From a virus: a stretch of DNA of 27,490 nt. Location of the stretch: the IMG/VR virus record IMGVR_UViG_3300020198_000076, positions 1 to 27,490 of that record. The stretch is one strand, 5' to 3'. The notes beneath the pieces are model-generated. The model worked only from the letters and a program-made list of their open reading frames with translations. It had not been told where the DNA came from and searched no databases. The translations under genes and the position numbers were made by a program. Shown piece by piece: positions 1 to 7,792 of the stretch; the stretch's first letter is position 1; each line of letters begins with the position of its first letter.

Positions 1-402
1 CTGGACATTATTCATGGGTTTGGTAGAAACATAGTGTTTTTCCTGCCAATCATAATCTTCATCGAGATGTTCAATTAGGGCATCAATATCTGTAATTGTG
101 TCCTCGTCCATGCCGATGAACCATCGTGCTTCTTCCAATCGCTTAGGGACTATTTCCGACAGATAAGTGAATTTCTTGAAAGAAGGATCATCATGGTTGA
201 ATCGTATTATTTCAAAGTGTAAATTGTCTTTTTGAAATTTTTTGATTTCTTCTTCCAATTCGCCGATTGGTTTTTGTAAAAGCAAGACCATTTTAACTTT
301 GAATTTATTACAGTTGTGAATGCCATAATTGAGAAAGTTTTCTAGTCTGTATTTGAAGGCTTCTTTCTCAGAACACATTATGTGAAATTCTACGTCATAC
401 AT
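1..402 (-). CDS. Glycosyltransferase-like protein (partial, runs off the left edge)
   Basis: This minus-strand reading frame starts at an ATG at 402 and is open to position 1, giving 134 residues, so the C-terminus is missing. The start overlaps the last 13 nt of the upstream glf gene, which suggests translational coupling. Around residues 95-105 it has an acidic stretch WFIGMDEDT, followed by a region rich in D and E. This resembles the DxD-type metal and nucleotide-sugar site of GT-A glycosyltransferases. The position directly after UDP-galactopyranose mutase would fit a galactofuranosyltransferase, but that is inference from context. The coding call is firm; the function is tentative. Confidence 0.6.
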   Translation of the reverse strand, partial: MYDVEFHIMCSEKEAFKYRLENFLNYGIHNCNKFKVKMVLLLQKPIGELEEEIKKFQKDNLHFEIIRFNHDDPSFKKFTYLSEIVPKRLEEARWFIGMDEDTITDIDALIEHLDEDYDWQEKHYVSTKPMNNVQ

Positions 403-1535
403 TGTATTGCCTTTTTAGCTTTAGTGATTGCCGACGCCATTGATTGGTCAATGTCTAAATATTTGTATTCTCCCAGCCTGCCACCCAGAATCAGGTTGGG
501 TTGATTCTTTTTTAAGTTAGCATACTTTTCATAAATCTCAGAGTTTCTGTCGTCTCGAATTGGGTATAAAGGGTCGGGATTATCTTTGTAAGAAATTGGG
601 TAATCGTAAGAGATAATGCTTAGTTCTGTGTCCAAATTTAGGTTATAGTGTTTGGTTGCTTCACCTTGCTTGTAGAAGTGACGGTATTCAATTGATCGGA
701 TGTAAGGTACATCTTCGGAGACGTGGTTTAACACTGCGTTCCCTTGAACGTCCCCGTATTTTTTTTCTTGTTTGAACATTAGTGTGTTGTATTCTAATTC
801 CCCGTACTCGTAATTGAATAATGCGTCCACGGGGCCAGTGTAAACTATCATTTTTGCAAGATTAAACCATTTGTCTTTATCATTTAGAAAATCTATGTTT
901 GTTTCGACGGGGATTCCGTCAAGCATATTTTCAACGATCTTGGTGTATCCTTCCGCAGGCATACCTTGATATTGAGTGGTGAAATAATTCTCGTCGTAGG
1001 TGAGACGAATTGGCAATCTTTGGATAATGGAAGATGGGAGTTCTTTTGGTTCTTTCATCCATTGTTTCTTTGTGTATCCATAGAAAAATGTCTTGTATAT
1101 TTCTTCGCCTACCATCGACAATGCCCATTCTTCAAAGTTTTTTGGGTGATTGACTTTATAGGGAGCGGTTACTTCTTGGAGTTTGCGGCGAGCTTCCTCT
1201 GGTGTTTTGACTCCCCAGAGTTGATGGAGCGTCATTAAGTTGATTGGGAAGGAGAAGATGCGGTCCCCGGTTACAACTTTGGGGCGATTGGTGAAGGGCA
1301 AAAATTTACCAAATTGGTGAATAAAGTCCCAAATTTCTTTGCTATGGGTGTGGAAAATGTGTGCCCCATACGAAGAAACAAAATAGTTATTCACTTGTTT
1401 GTCGTGTGCGGCCCCAGCGATATGATCTTTTTTTTCGATTACAAGACAAGTCTTTCCTGCGTCTTTAACTGTTCTTGCAAATGAGGCTCCGAAAAATCCC
1501 GACCCTACAACTAAGAAATCAAAACGATTGTTCAT
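390..1535 (-). CDS. glf: UDP-galactopyranose mutase
   Basis: The product (381 aa, the usual family length) interconverts UDP-galactopyranose and UDP-galactofuranose using reduced FAD, supplying the donor for galactofuranose-containing glycans. The N-terminus has the FAD-binding Rossmann signature VVGSGFFGA, with the GxGxxG glycines at residues 11-16. Further family signatures are YGAHIFHT, FFYGYTKKQW, the segment ending in MPAEGYTK, and LGGRLGEYKYLDIDQ near the C-terminus. AGGAAAG lies about 10 nt before the ATG. The stop codon overlaps the start of the next minus-strand gene, a glycosyltransferase-like protein, so the two probably act together to make and transfer Galf on a host or virion glycan. 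Phage copies of glf are uncommon. Confidence 0.93.
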   Translation of the reverse strand: MNNRFDFLVVGSGFFGASFARTVKDAGKTCLVIEKKDHIAGAAHDKQVNNYFVSSYGAHIFHTHSKEIWDFIHQFGKFLPFTNRPKVVTGDRIFSFPINLMTLHQLWGVKTPEEARRKLQEVTAPYKVNHPKNFEEWALSMVGEEIYKTFFYGYTKKQWMKEPKELPSSIIQRLPIRLTYDENYFTTQYQGMPAEGYTKIVENMLDGIPVETNIDFLNDKDKWFNLAKMIVYTGPVDALFNYEYGELEYNTLMFKQEKKYGDVQGNAVLNHVSEDVPYIRSIEYRHFYKQGEATKHYNLNLDTELSIISYDYPISYKDNPDPLYPIRDDRNSEIYEKYANLKKNQPNLILGGRLGEYKYLDIDQSMASAITKAKKAIQCMT

Positions 1536-1567
1536 GTTTAACGCTTTCCTGACTCTATTATAGTATT
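1536..1567. promoter_or_regulatory. Divergent promoter region between glf and the 1568 operon
   Basis: This is a 32-nt gap between divergently transcribed genes. It contains CTATTATAG (1554-1562), an AT-rich box that reads as TATAATAG on the minus strand. It lies only 5 nt before the ATG of the plus-strand gene, which has no visible Shine-Dalgarno. The minus-strand gene has AGGAAAG between the box and its ATG. Promoter assignment is inferred from layout and base composition. Confidence 0.4.
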
Positions 1568-2197
1568 ATGGAAAAAATTGATTTATTGGATGTTCAAAGA
1601 AAAATTTCTGTTTTTTTAGATAAAGAATATGTGGGTGGCAAAGTTCTTTTAGATCGTATGGCGATGGTGAATGAGTCCTGTCGTCGCTCACCGGCTTATT
1701 CTGATCCAAGATATGCACCTTTTTACTATCATTTAGGAAAATTCTTATCCCCCAAGAATATGCTTTCTCTTAATTTTGGGCTGGGGCTGCTCGAAGGCAG
1801 TTTTCTACAGTCTTGCAAGACCGTAGAATATATCATAGCATTTCGTCCCGAAAGCAAAGAATACTATTCCCCCAGAATGGGCCTCCACAACATCAAATTG
1901 AATTATAAAGGAAGTATAGACTTCTACATAAATAATGTATACGATAACGAGTTTGTGGAGAAAATATCACCAATTAAATGGGATATGGTCATCATCAATG
2001 AAGAAATGACTTATGACGATCATTTGGCTCATTTGGAGTATATGTGGCCTTTTGTAGCTGAGAATGGCTTTATTGTGACTGAGTATGTTAAGCGGGATGA
2101 ATCTGCGAGCGATGCGTTTTTTGCTTTTAGCGAAAGTGTGAATCACCCACCTTTGTTCTTTGAAACTCGGTATGGCACAGGCATTTTACAAAAATGA
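1568..2197 (+). CDS. Class I methyltransferase-like (Rossmann fold) protein
   Basis: This protein has 209 aa. The segment NMLSLNFGLGLLEGSFL (about residues 84-100) resembles motif I of class I SAM-dependent methyltransferases, although the glycine-rich loop is not canonical. WDMVIINEEMTYDDHLAHLE followed by the 'GFIVTEYV' strand resembles the motif IV to V region seen in Methyltransf_24-type proteins. No substrate can be deduced. It is the first gene of a plus-strand operon, and its stop codon overlaps the Shine-Dalgarno of the capsid-like gene. The ATG has no ribosome binding site and lies 5 nt after a TATTATAG box, so translation may be leaderless. Function confidence is low. Confidence 0.6.
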   Translation: MEKIDLLDVQRKISVFLDKEYVGGKVLLDRMAMVNESCRRSPAYSDPRYAPFYYHLGKFLSPKNMLSLNFGLGLLEGSFLQSCKTVEYIIAFRPESKEYYSPRMGLHNIKLNYKGSIDFYINNVYDNEFVEKISPIKWDMVIINEEMTYDDHLAHLEYMWPFVAENGFIVTEYVKRDESASDAFFAFSESVNHPPLFFETRYGTGILQK

Positions 2198-2204
2198 GGA
2201 TAAT

Positions 2205-3167
2205 ATGGATGAATTGATCAAAGAAGAGATGGCCTTGCTTCGCAATATGAATTTTGCAGAAGAATACATTAAAGGTTGTTACGAGAATTGCAAAAAGTGG
2301 AGCGTGACAGGTTTATTGTGGGGGATCAAAGACCCTTTTATCGCCCGGCAAGTTTCAGAAATACTTGAAAATCAGCGGCTTTTGAATGAACAATATCAGG
2401 ACGATGCTTATCAAACCGCTCAATGGAAGCGGTGCAGTATTCCTATAATCCGTAGGGTATTCAATCAAGATTTCTTGGGTTTCAATTTGGTTTCCATTCA
2501 GACTACACGCAAACCAGAAGATTTCGTTTATTTTGTCAATGAGGATATGCGTGTTCGTTCTGCTCCATCGTCGGTAAGAACTCGATTTGTTGCTCTTCCT
2601 TGGGACGGTCCAAAGCCTACGAAGGTAGAAAACGGTCGTATTCGGGTTTTAGAATATAGAGGTCAAACTTACAAGTTGGGACTTGATGCGGAGGCTGAAG
2701 CAACCTCGAATTATTCTGAAGAGTATACCCACGAAATCAACAAAGAGATAGTTGGTGATTTATTGTCAATTTGTAATAACAAGGATTGTGTTTATCAAAC
2801 CCCAGAGCAGCTATTTTCCTTGGTTGAGGGAATGAGTGCATATATCGGCACGAAGACGCCGAATGAGGCTACATGGATTGTAGCGCATCCGAAGGTCTGC
2901 GAGCTTTTGAAACCGTTCGTGGGGGACCGTTGGGAACTTTACGAATTTGATGTGCCTCAAGAAAAGATTTTGTTGGGTTACAAAAATCCCAAAAATCATT
3001 ATGTGACTGGTTACATTTATTCACCTTATTTGCCTTTCACTTTGACCGAAAAGGGTATTCTGATTCGGTACAATAAAAAACTTACGAATGCGGCATTTTA
3101 TGGTTCGATTACTTTGTCTAATTTTGTAGAAGACACACTCGATTACAACGAAGATGAAGGAGAATAA
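2205..3167 (+). CDS. T4 gp23-like major capsid/vertex (HK97-fold) protein, probable
   Basis: This protein has 320 aa. The ATG at 2205 is preferred to the in-frame TTG at 2160 because TGAGGAT, overlapping the upstream stop, gives a good Shine-Dalgarno. Three stretches resemble gp23-type capsid proteins: IIRRVFNQDFLGFNLVSIQT (81-100), matching the 'RR..P.L...D..GVQPM' region; THEINKEIVGDLL (about 175-187) leading into WIVAHPKVCELL (224-235), like 'GNWVV.S..V...L'; and LLGYK...YVTGYIYSPYLPF (257-278), like the C-terminal 'GYKG...AGLFYAPYVPL'. It is much shorter than T4 gp23 (521 aa) and lacks the usual protease and scaffold neighbours. It may therefore be a paralogue, vertex or decoration protein rather than the main capsid subunit. 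Confidence 0.6.
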   Translation: MDELIKEEMALLRNMNFAEEYIKGCYENCKKWSVTGLLWGIKDPFIARQVSEILENQRLLNEQYQDDAYQTAQWKRCSIPIIRRVFNQDFLGFNLVSIQTTRKPEDFVYFVNEDMRVRSAPSSVRTRFVALPWDGPKPTKVENGRIRVLEYRGQTYKLGLDAEAEATSNYSEEYTHEINKEIVGDLLSICNNKDCVYQTPEQLFSLVEGMSAYIGTKTPNEATWIVAHPKVCELLKPFVGDRWELYEFDVPQEKILLGYKNPKNHYVTGYIYSPYLPFTLTEKGILIRYNKKLTNAAFYGSITLSNFVEDTLDYNEDEGE

Positions 3168-3242
3168 TTGGACAAATCTATGGCATTAAAAATGTGGAAG
3201 ACGCAATACAAGCAAGATTAAATGCAGAAGGAGAAAAATAAC

Positions 3243-3941
3243 GTGGGGTACGAAGTTACTTACAAATATCATGAGCGAAAAGATGGCGGCTACGATAAAG
3301 AAGAGTTGAAGTCTTTGAAGAAAAATGTGGGTGATCCTTTCGATGAAGTCCCACTGGAAAAATTGGCCGGAGCTGTGATGGCGCAGCTTGCTCGGCGAGA
3401 CATATTTGTTGTCGATGTAGATATTGTTGAGCTTTCCCGCAAGCAAATTAGCTTTAAGGAAACCAATGGCGGCGTGGTGATTAAAAATCGCAAATTCTTA
3501 TTTGATCAAGCATCAAGCCTCATCGTTCAACAAGTTGTCGAAGTACCAGAAAATGCTGTAGCTGTTCCCCAAGAGCGTCGTATTCAACAAGTTCAAGATT
3601 CCGCCGCAACGGGAGATTTGGGCCGACCGATAGACATGGTGATATTCTCGCCGGAATTGCCACAAATGCCAGAGATTAAGAAAAAGGGCTTGAGGCTTAC
3701 CCCTGATAAGAAGTATCCTGTCTATGGGCGGGAACAGATAGGTGCCGTTTCAATACTCAAAATCGTTGATGATGTTGGGCGTCAGCAAAATGTTTCCGAT
3801 ATTTATTTCATACCAGCCAATGTAAAATTGTTAGCTGATCGACAATTGGGATTTTCTGAAACTCAAAAAGAAAGAGACGGCGGGAAACTCAATTGGTCTG
3901 GAGCCATTGAGGATAATTCCATGCCCGTTGTTAGGAGATAA
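3243..3941 (+). CDS. Hypothetical protein in capsid-like operon
   Basis: This protein has 232 aa from a GTG at 3243. That start is chosen because AAGGAG (3228-3233) sits 9 nt upstream. An in-frame ATG at 3222, directly after a stop, has no ribosome binding site. The N-terminal half is charged and predicted alpha/beta. A proline-rich linker occupies the middle (VPENAVAVPQ and SPELPQMPEIKKKG). The C-terminal part (VSILKIVDDVG, IYFIPANVKLLADRQLGFS) looks beta-rich. I recognise no family. Its place between a gp23-like gene and a coiled-coil gene suggests a virion or assembly role, by context only. AGGAG at its end serves the next gene. Confidence 0.75.
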   Translation: MGYEVTYKYHERKDGGYDKEELKSLKKNVGDPFDEVPLEKLAGAVMAQLARRDIFVVDVDIVELSRKQISFKETNGGVVIKNRKFLFDQASSLIVQQVVEVPENAVAVPQERRIQQVQDSAATGDLGRPIDMVIFSPELPQMPEIKKKGLRLTPDKKYPVYGREQIGAVSILKIVDDVGRQQNVSDIYFIPANVKLLADRQLGFSETQKERDGGKLNWSGAIEDNSMPVVRR

Positions 3942-3944
3942 AAT

Positions 3945-4361
3945 ATGCCGAGTAAACAACAGAAGATTGCTCAAAAGAAGAAGAAGCGTGAAAAAGTTGC
4001 GAAAGAGCGTGTTCTTCGTCGTCGTGAGCAGATGCGTGCTGTTCGCAAAGAAGACAAAAGGAAAGAAATGCTTGAGCGGGAGTTATCTCCTAAGCAAATG
4101 CCGATTGTAAATGACCCTTTGGTTCGAGAGATGCGTGAGAAAGCTCGTGTTGATTCTGCCAAGGCACAAATCGAGAAAAACCTTGAATTACTCAAGGCTC
4201 TCGAAGAAGAGTATGACAAAGAACAAGCCCTACGGCAGCAAGTTAATGAAGACTTGGAATCTGAAGGTCATATGAACATGAAGGATAAATTAGACGCTCT
4301 TCATAAAAAAGCATTGTCGATGCAAGCTCAGAAAGAGGGAGAAAAGCCCTCAGAAGAATAG
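3945..4361 (+). CDS. Highly charged coiled-coil protein
   Basis: This protein has 138 aa and starts 4 nt after the preceding stop, with AGGAG overlapping that stop. The first 45 residues are extremely basic (runs such as QKKKKREK and LRRREQMR). The region from about 60 to 110 has heptad-like Leu/Glu/Lys spacing (KAQIEKNLELLKALEEEYDK) that predicts a long coiled coil. The C-terminus is acidic and lysine-rich. The composition would suit a scaffold-like or nucleic-acid-associated virion protein, but no family was recognised. Confidence 0.75.
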   Translation: MPSKQQKIAQKKKKREKVAKERVLRRREQMRAVRKEDKRKEMLERELSPKQMPIVNDPLVREMREKARVDSAKAQIEKNLELLKALEEEYDKEQALRQQVNEDLESEGHMNMKDKLDALHKKALSMQAQKEGEKPSEE

Positions 4362-4387
4362 ATAATGTTGCCACGGAAGGGAGCATT

Positions 4388-4591
4388 ATGCGATTTTTCA
4401 ATTCGGGCAAGAGCCTCGAAGACCACAAGAAGTTTTTACATATCCTTTGGTCTGATGATACTGACTTTGTAACGGCCAAAGAAAAAATTAAGGCACATCT
4501 CAAATTCCACAAGGGTGATAGGGAAGAATACCTTATCTCCCTTGTTGCTTTGTTGCTTGAGTCGGATGTACATAACAAATTTCATCGATAG
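4388..4591 (+). CDS. Small hypothetical protein
   Basis: This 67-aa protein is preceded by GGAAGGGAG about 6 nt before the ATG. It is predicted to be all-helical, with the segment EEYLISLVALLLES near the C-terminus being hydrophobic but too broken for a clear membrane span. It is the last gene of the 1568-4591 operon, 26 nt after the coiled-coil gene. Function unknown. Confidence 0.6.
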   Translation: MRFFNSGKSLEDHKKFLHILWSDDTDFVTAKEKIKAHLKFHKGDREEYLISLVALLLESDVHNKFHR

Positions 4592-4760
4592 TTTGATTGT
4601 ATATTACAAATTTTAGGAATCTCTAAAAATAAACTAAAGTCGATTGACTGGGTTGCCGATATAAATTATAACTGAAACCCGTGGACAAGACGCTGACGAA
4701 AATTGTTACGTTAACGATTACTTGTTCCAGACTTTACTTTTACTATGGAGAAGACTGAAA
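4592..4760 (+). promoter_or_regulatory. Leader region upstream of the SSB gene
   Basis: This is a 169-nt gap. It contains TATAAATT (4660-4667), one mismatch from the T4 late box TATAAATA, and an 8-bp palindrome CGTTAACG (4709-4716). GGAG at 4747-4750 is the Shine-Dalgarno for the ATG at 4761. T4 gp32 autoregulates through its own leader, so this unusually long leader could play a similar role. That is inference; I could not identify a pseudoknot by eye. Confidence 0.35.
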
Positions 4761-5777
4761 ATGAGTACTGCCTATGAAGCGCTGGATATGAACGAAGTGA
4801 TGATGGAGTCCGAGCGTGTAAACGCCGAACCCGGATTCAACAACGAAGAATATCTTGCCAAATTCGTGAGAATGCCCGAACGTGAGGGCTTCGTGTTGAT
4901 GAGATTCTTGCCCCGTAAAAAGGGCACGAAACTTTATTGTGCGACCCGCACCCACACTTTGACGAATCCCGTCACCAAGCAGAAGCGGGCCTATCACTGC
5001 CCGAAAGAGCTTTCTACCATTGAGCGGAACGGCAAGCAGGTTCCTCAATGGAAGGGCGACTGTATTATTTGCAAATATTACAGTGACCTTTGGCAGAAGT
5101 CCGAAGGCTTGAGTGGCAAAGAAGCTGAAACTCTTCAAAACAAAGCCAGAGACATTAAGCCTGTTGAACGCTATTACTACAACGTAATCGTTCGTCAGGA
5201 AAAAGACTCGAAGACGGGTGAAGTTCACAAGAATGTTGGCCCCAAGATTTATTCTTGTGGTAAGCAAGTCCACGCAAAGATTATGCGTGCGATTGTTGGC
5301 GACAAGGACGCTGGTGAAGCTCCCTTGGGCGATATTACTCACCCGGTAAATGGCCGTGATTTTAAAGTGGTCAAAAAGATCACCAAGAGCGGCAACCGTG
5401 AATTCCCGAATTACGACTTCTCCAAGTTCGAGCCAGAATCTCCTGTCGGATCGTCCGAAGATTTGGACAAATGGCTTGAAAGCATTCATGACCTCCAAGC
5501 TCTCCGCAAGGTGAAGACTGAAGAGGAATTGAAGCACGCTTTGCGTGTTCATCTTGGAATGGTTCAGGAAGGCGAAACGAAGCAAGACAATGATCTTGAA
5601 GAGTTCCGCAATGCTACTGGTCTTGGCGTTTCATCCAATTCGGCTGCGGCAGTTGTAGGGGATGACTCGGTGCGTGAAGAGTTGGTCACGCAGACCACCG
5701 GGAGTTCTTCTGGGTCGTCCGAAGAGCAAGAATTGCTTGCTGACGATGACTTCATGAAAGAACTGGACGCAGTGTAA
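4761..5777 (+). CDS. T4 gp32-like single-stranded DNA-binding protein
   Basis: This protein has 338 aa. It coats single-stranded DNA during replication and recombination. The ATG at 4761 is preferred to an in-frame upstream initiator at 4722 because GGAG sits about 10 nt before it. A zinc site typical of gp32 is visible: H79-C80 together with C101 and C104 (CIIC). The central region is basic and aromatic (VERYYYNVIVRQ), as expected for an OB-fold DNA-binding cleft. The last 25 residues form a Ser-rich linker followed by an acidic tail (EEQELLADDDFMKELDAV), the classic SSB protein-interaction tip. It is followed by a strong terminator and then uvsX, so the recombination pair is adjacent but separately terminated. 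Confidence 0.88.
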   Translation: MSTAYEALDMNEVMMESERVNAEPGFNNEEYLAKFVRMPEREGFVLMRFLPRKKGTKLYCATRTHTLTNPVTKQKRAYHCPKELSTIERNGKQVPQWKGDCIICKYYSDLWQKSEGLSGKEAETLQNKARDIKPVERYYYNVIVRQEKDSKTGEVHKNVGPKIYSCGKQVHAKIMRAIVGDKDAGEAPLGDITHPVNGRDFKVVKKITKSGNREFPNYDFSKFEPESPVGSSEDLDKWLESIHDLQALRKVKTEEELKHALRVHLGMVQEGETKQDNDLEEFRNATGLGVSSNSAAAVVGDDSVREELVTQTTGSSSGSSEEQELLADDDFMKELDAV

Positions 5778-5788
5778 GGTTGTCTCTC

Positions 5789-5834
5789 AAGGGGATGGCT
5801 GTAATATAATGTTGCAGCCATCCCCTTTTTTTTT
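5789..5834 (+). terminator. Rho-independent terminator after the SSB gene
   Basis: The arms AAGGGGATGGCTG (5789-5801) and CAGCCATCCCCTT (5815-5827) pair perfectly over a 13-nt loop. They are followed by a run of T to 5834. The hairpin lies 11 nt after the SSB stop codon. Confidence 0.92.
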
Positions 5835-5852
5835 AGAAATCGGAGTTTAATT

Positions 5853-7103
5853 ATGGCCAGAAAAAAAGCTGTCGTTGCCAACAACGACGGAGATGATTTG
5901 GATTTTTTCCAAGAGTTCGCCCAAGAAACAGGTGGCGATATTCTTGATGCGATAGATTCGGTCAAATATTTCGTTGATACAGGCAGTTTGGCTATCAACT
6001 ATATTTGCAGTGGTAAGTTTATTGATGGCGGCGTGCCGGGTGGTAAGCTCACGGAGATTTACGGCCCCAACTCTTCTTGCAAATCTCTTATTGGCACCAA
6101 TATTTTGTTTGGTTGCCAGAGAAAGAAGGGTGTCCCTGTACTCGAAGATTGCGAAAATTCTGCGAATAAAGAATTCATCAAGAAAGCATCTCACTGCGAC
6201 TTGCAGAAAATTGTTCGCCATACGCCTCAATCGCTTGAGGACGTATTCAAGAAGATGTACATATCCATTGAATATATTCGTGAAAAGAAGGGCACTGACG
6301 CACAGATCGCTATTGTTTACGACTCGATTGGCGTAAGCCCATCTGCTCGTGAATTGCGTGAAGTGCAATTGCCTGAGAAATACACGAAGGAACAATTCAA
6401 GAAGATCGTGGGCGGTAATGAACAGCCCGGCGAACGTGCTAAGATTTGTTCCAGAGAATTCCGTAAATTGAATTCTGTGATGGAGAAGCACGAAGCCACG
6501 GTCATTATCTTAAATCAAACCAGAGATAAGATCGGCGTAATGTACGGTAATCCTAAGACAACTGCTGGTGGTGGTAACGCTTTGCCTTTCTATGCCTCTT
6601 GTCGTCTTGAGACTCGTACACAAAAGAAAATCGAAAAGACTTTGACAGCCAAGAAGAAGAAAATCCTTGGGATCAATGTCTGCGTCAAAAATGTAAAGAA
6701 CAAGACTCATCGTCCATTTGTCTCAGCGGAGAATATTAGACTCCTCTTTGACTATGGAATTGATCCAATCAGTGGCTTGCTCTCCTGTTTGCTGGACGCT
6801 GGCCGGATTGAAATCAAAGGCGCTGGGAACTTTATCGTTAAAGAACCTTGGGCTGGTGGGTCCGAAATTAAGTTCAAGGCATCACTTGAACGCAACGACG
6901 TGCCGATTGAACTTCTCTACAAGTGCCCAGCATTGATTGATGCGGCGAACGAACAAGAAGTTCGGGAATATTTAGAGCCTTATATGGCCGCTATCGAATT
7001 CCAAGTTGGCGGCGACATTATCGAAACCGATGTAACTGGTTACGATGATGAAATGATTGACGACGAATTGAACGAAAGACAGGACGAAGAAAGCGAAGAG
7101 TAA
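5853..7103 (+). CDS. uvsX: UvsX/RecA-like recombinase
   Basis: This protein has 416 aa and catalyses ATP-dependent strand exchange. RecA core motifs are all present: Walker A GPNSSCKS (71-78), the catalytic-glutamate region LEDCENSAN with E102, Walker B IAIVYDSIG, and the L2 region NQTRDKIGVMYGNPKTTAGG, very close to bacterial RecA, then NALPFYAS. The last Walker A glycine is replaced by Cys76. T4 UvsX also lacks that glycine (Phe in GPSKSFKS, from memory), so this supports UvsX rather than host RecA. The C-terminus is strongly acidic. The start uses CGGAG about 10 nt upstream. A terminator follows. It presumably works with the upstream SSB. Confidence 0.95.
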   Translation: MARKKAVVANNDGDDLDFFQEFAQETGGDILDAIDSVKYFVDTGSLAINYICSGKFIDGGVPGGKLTEIYGPNSSCKSLIGTNILFGCQRKKGVPVLEDCENSANKEFIKKASHCDLQKIVRHTPQSLEDVFKKMYISIEYIREKKGTDAQIAIVYDSIGVSPSARELREVQLPEKYTKEQFKKIVGGNEQPGERAKICSREFRKLNSVMEKHEATVIILNQTRDKIGVMYGNPKTTAGGGNALPFYASCRLETRTQKKIEKTLTAKKKKILGINVCVKNVKNKTHRPFVSAENIRLLFDYGIDPISGLLSCLLDAGRIEIKGAGNFIVKEPWAGGSEIKFKASLERNDVPIELLYKCPALIDAANEQEVREYLEPYMAAIEFQVGGDIIETDVTGYDDEMIDDELNERQDEESEE

Positions 7104-7117
7104 CCTTCGTTTATCCC

Positions 7118-7154
7118 AAAAAGGGAAGAAGGATAAAACCTTCTTCCCTTTTTT
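7118..7154 (+). terminator. Rho-independent terminator after uvsX
   Basis: The arms AAAAAGGGAAGAAGG (7118-7132) and CCTTCTTCCCTTTTT (7139-7153) flank a 6-nt loop ATAAAA. The A-rich left and T-rich right ends could make it work for the convergent gene too. 7155-7253 holds only a short hairpin (GTCGC/GCGAC near 7216-7230) and no gene that I can support. Confidence 0.92.
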
Positions 7155-7253
7155 GTTTCTTTACTTGTTTATTGTTCTTATTGATCGAATTCCGATTTAA
7201 ACTATGAAAGCCTTAGTCGCACCCAGCGACCAAGTCTTCCATTAGCTGATACT

Positions 7254-7715
7254 TTATTGAATTCGATACATTCCTCCCCCGACTTTCTGGATGGTAAATC
7301 CTTCTTTTCCGAGGGTTTCTTTCACTTTCCTGACATGGTTGCACAATGCCGCATCAGATAATTCTTGTCTTTTAAATCGCTTTTTCAATTCTTTCAGTGA
7401 TACAGTTTCTTTTTTCAGGAATTTTCCATAGATGTATTCCTGAATTTTAGATGCCGCCTTTAATATTTTGGGGCGGTTTCGCTTTTCTCTTCTCAGCTTG
7501 GTTTCCAGTATTTCATACTTAAACTGCTGATTCTTGTAGTTTTGATCGCAAATAGCTGGGACCAAATCTTCGATTTTTAGCGGGTTTACTCCCTCAGCTT
7601 CAATAATTGAGATATTTGCCCCAAAAGTTTTTGAAAATTCGACTAATTGATGCAAATATTTTTCATGCGTAATAAACCGTTTTTTGTCTTTTGTTTCTAT
7701 CAATAAACACTTCAT
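7254..7715 (-). CDS. Hypothetical protein with probable C-terminal winged helix
   Basis: This protein has 153 aa with CGGAG about 7 nt before the ATG. The N-terminal 60 residues look alpha/beta (KCLLIETKDKKRFITHEKYL). The middle is basic and helical. Residues 100-153 (VSLKELKKRFKRQELSDAAL, then a second helix and VGGGMYRIQ) have the helix-turn-helix plus beta-wing pattern of a winged-helix DNA-binding domain. It converges with uvsX and diverges from the amidoligase gene. A regulatory role is possible but not shown. Confidence 0.65.
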   Translation of the reverse strand: MKCLLIETKDKKRFITHEKYLHQLVEFSKTFGANISIIEAEGVNPLKIEDLVPAICDQNYKNQQFKYEILETKLRREKRNRPKILKAASKIQEYIYGKFLKKETVSLKELKKRFKRQELSDAALCNHVRKVKETLGKEGFTIQKVGGGMYRIQ

Positions 7716-7792
7716 GTTCTTGCTCCGTGGCCAATGGACGTAGAAATCTTTTTGGGTAATACCATATAATAATTCTAAGGAGAGAAATTGTT

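Noticed and set aside
2160-2204. Upstream TTG extension of the gp23-like gene
   Set aside because: It overlaps the preceding gene and lacks a ribosome binding site, whereas ATG 2205 has one.
5428-5436. TTCGAGCCA in the SSB gene, similar to the TIGR repeat
   Set aside because: It is a single imperfect match in coding sequence with no second repeat at the proper spacing; it is expected by chance.
4743-5585. A 280-codon minus-strand frame opposite the SSB gene
   Set aside because: It is antisense to a well-supported gp32-like gene, has no ribosome binding site, and shows no family motif.
5847-6491. A 214-codon minus-strand frame opposite uvsX
   Set aside because: It is antisense to the clear RecA-like gene and shows no protein family features.
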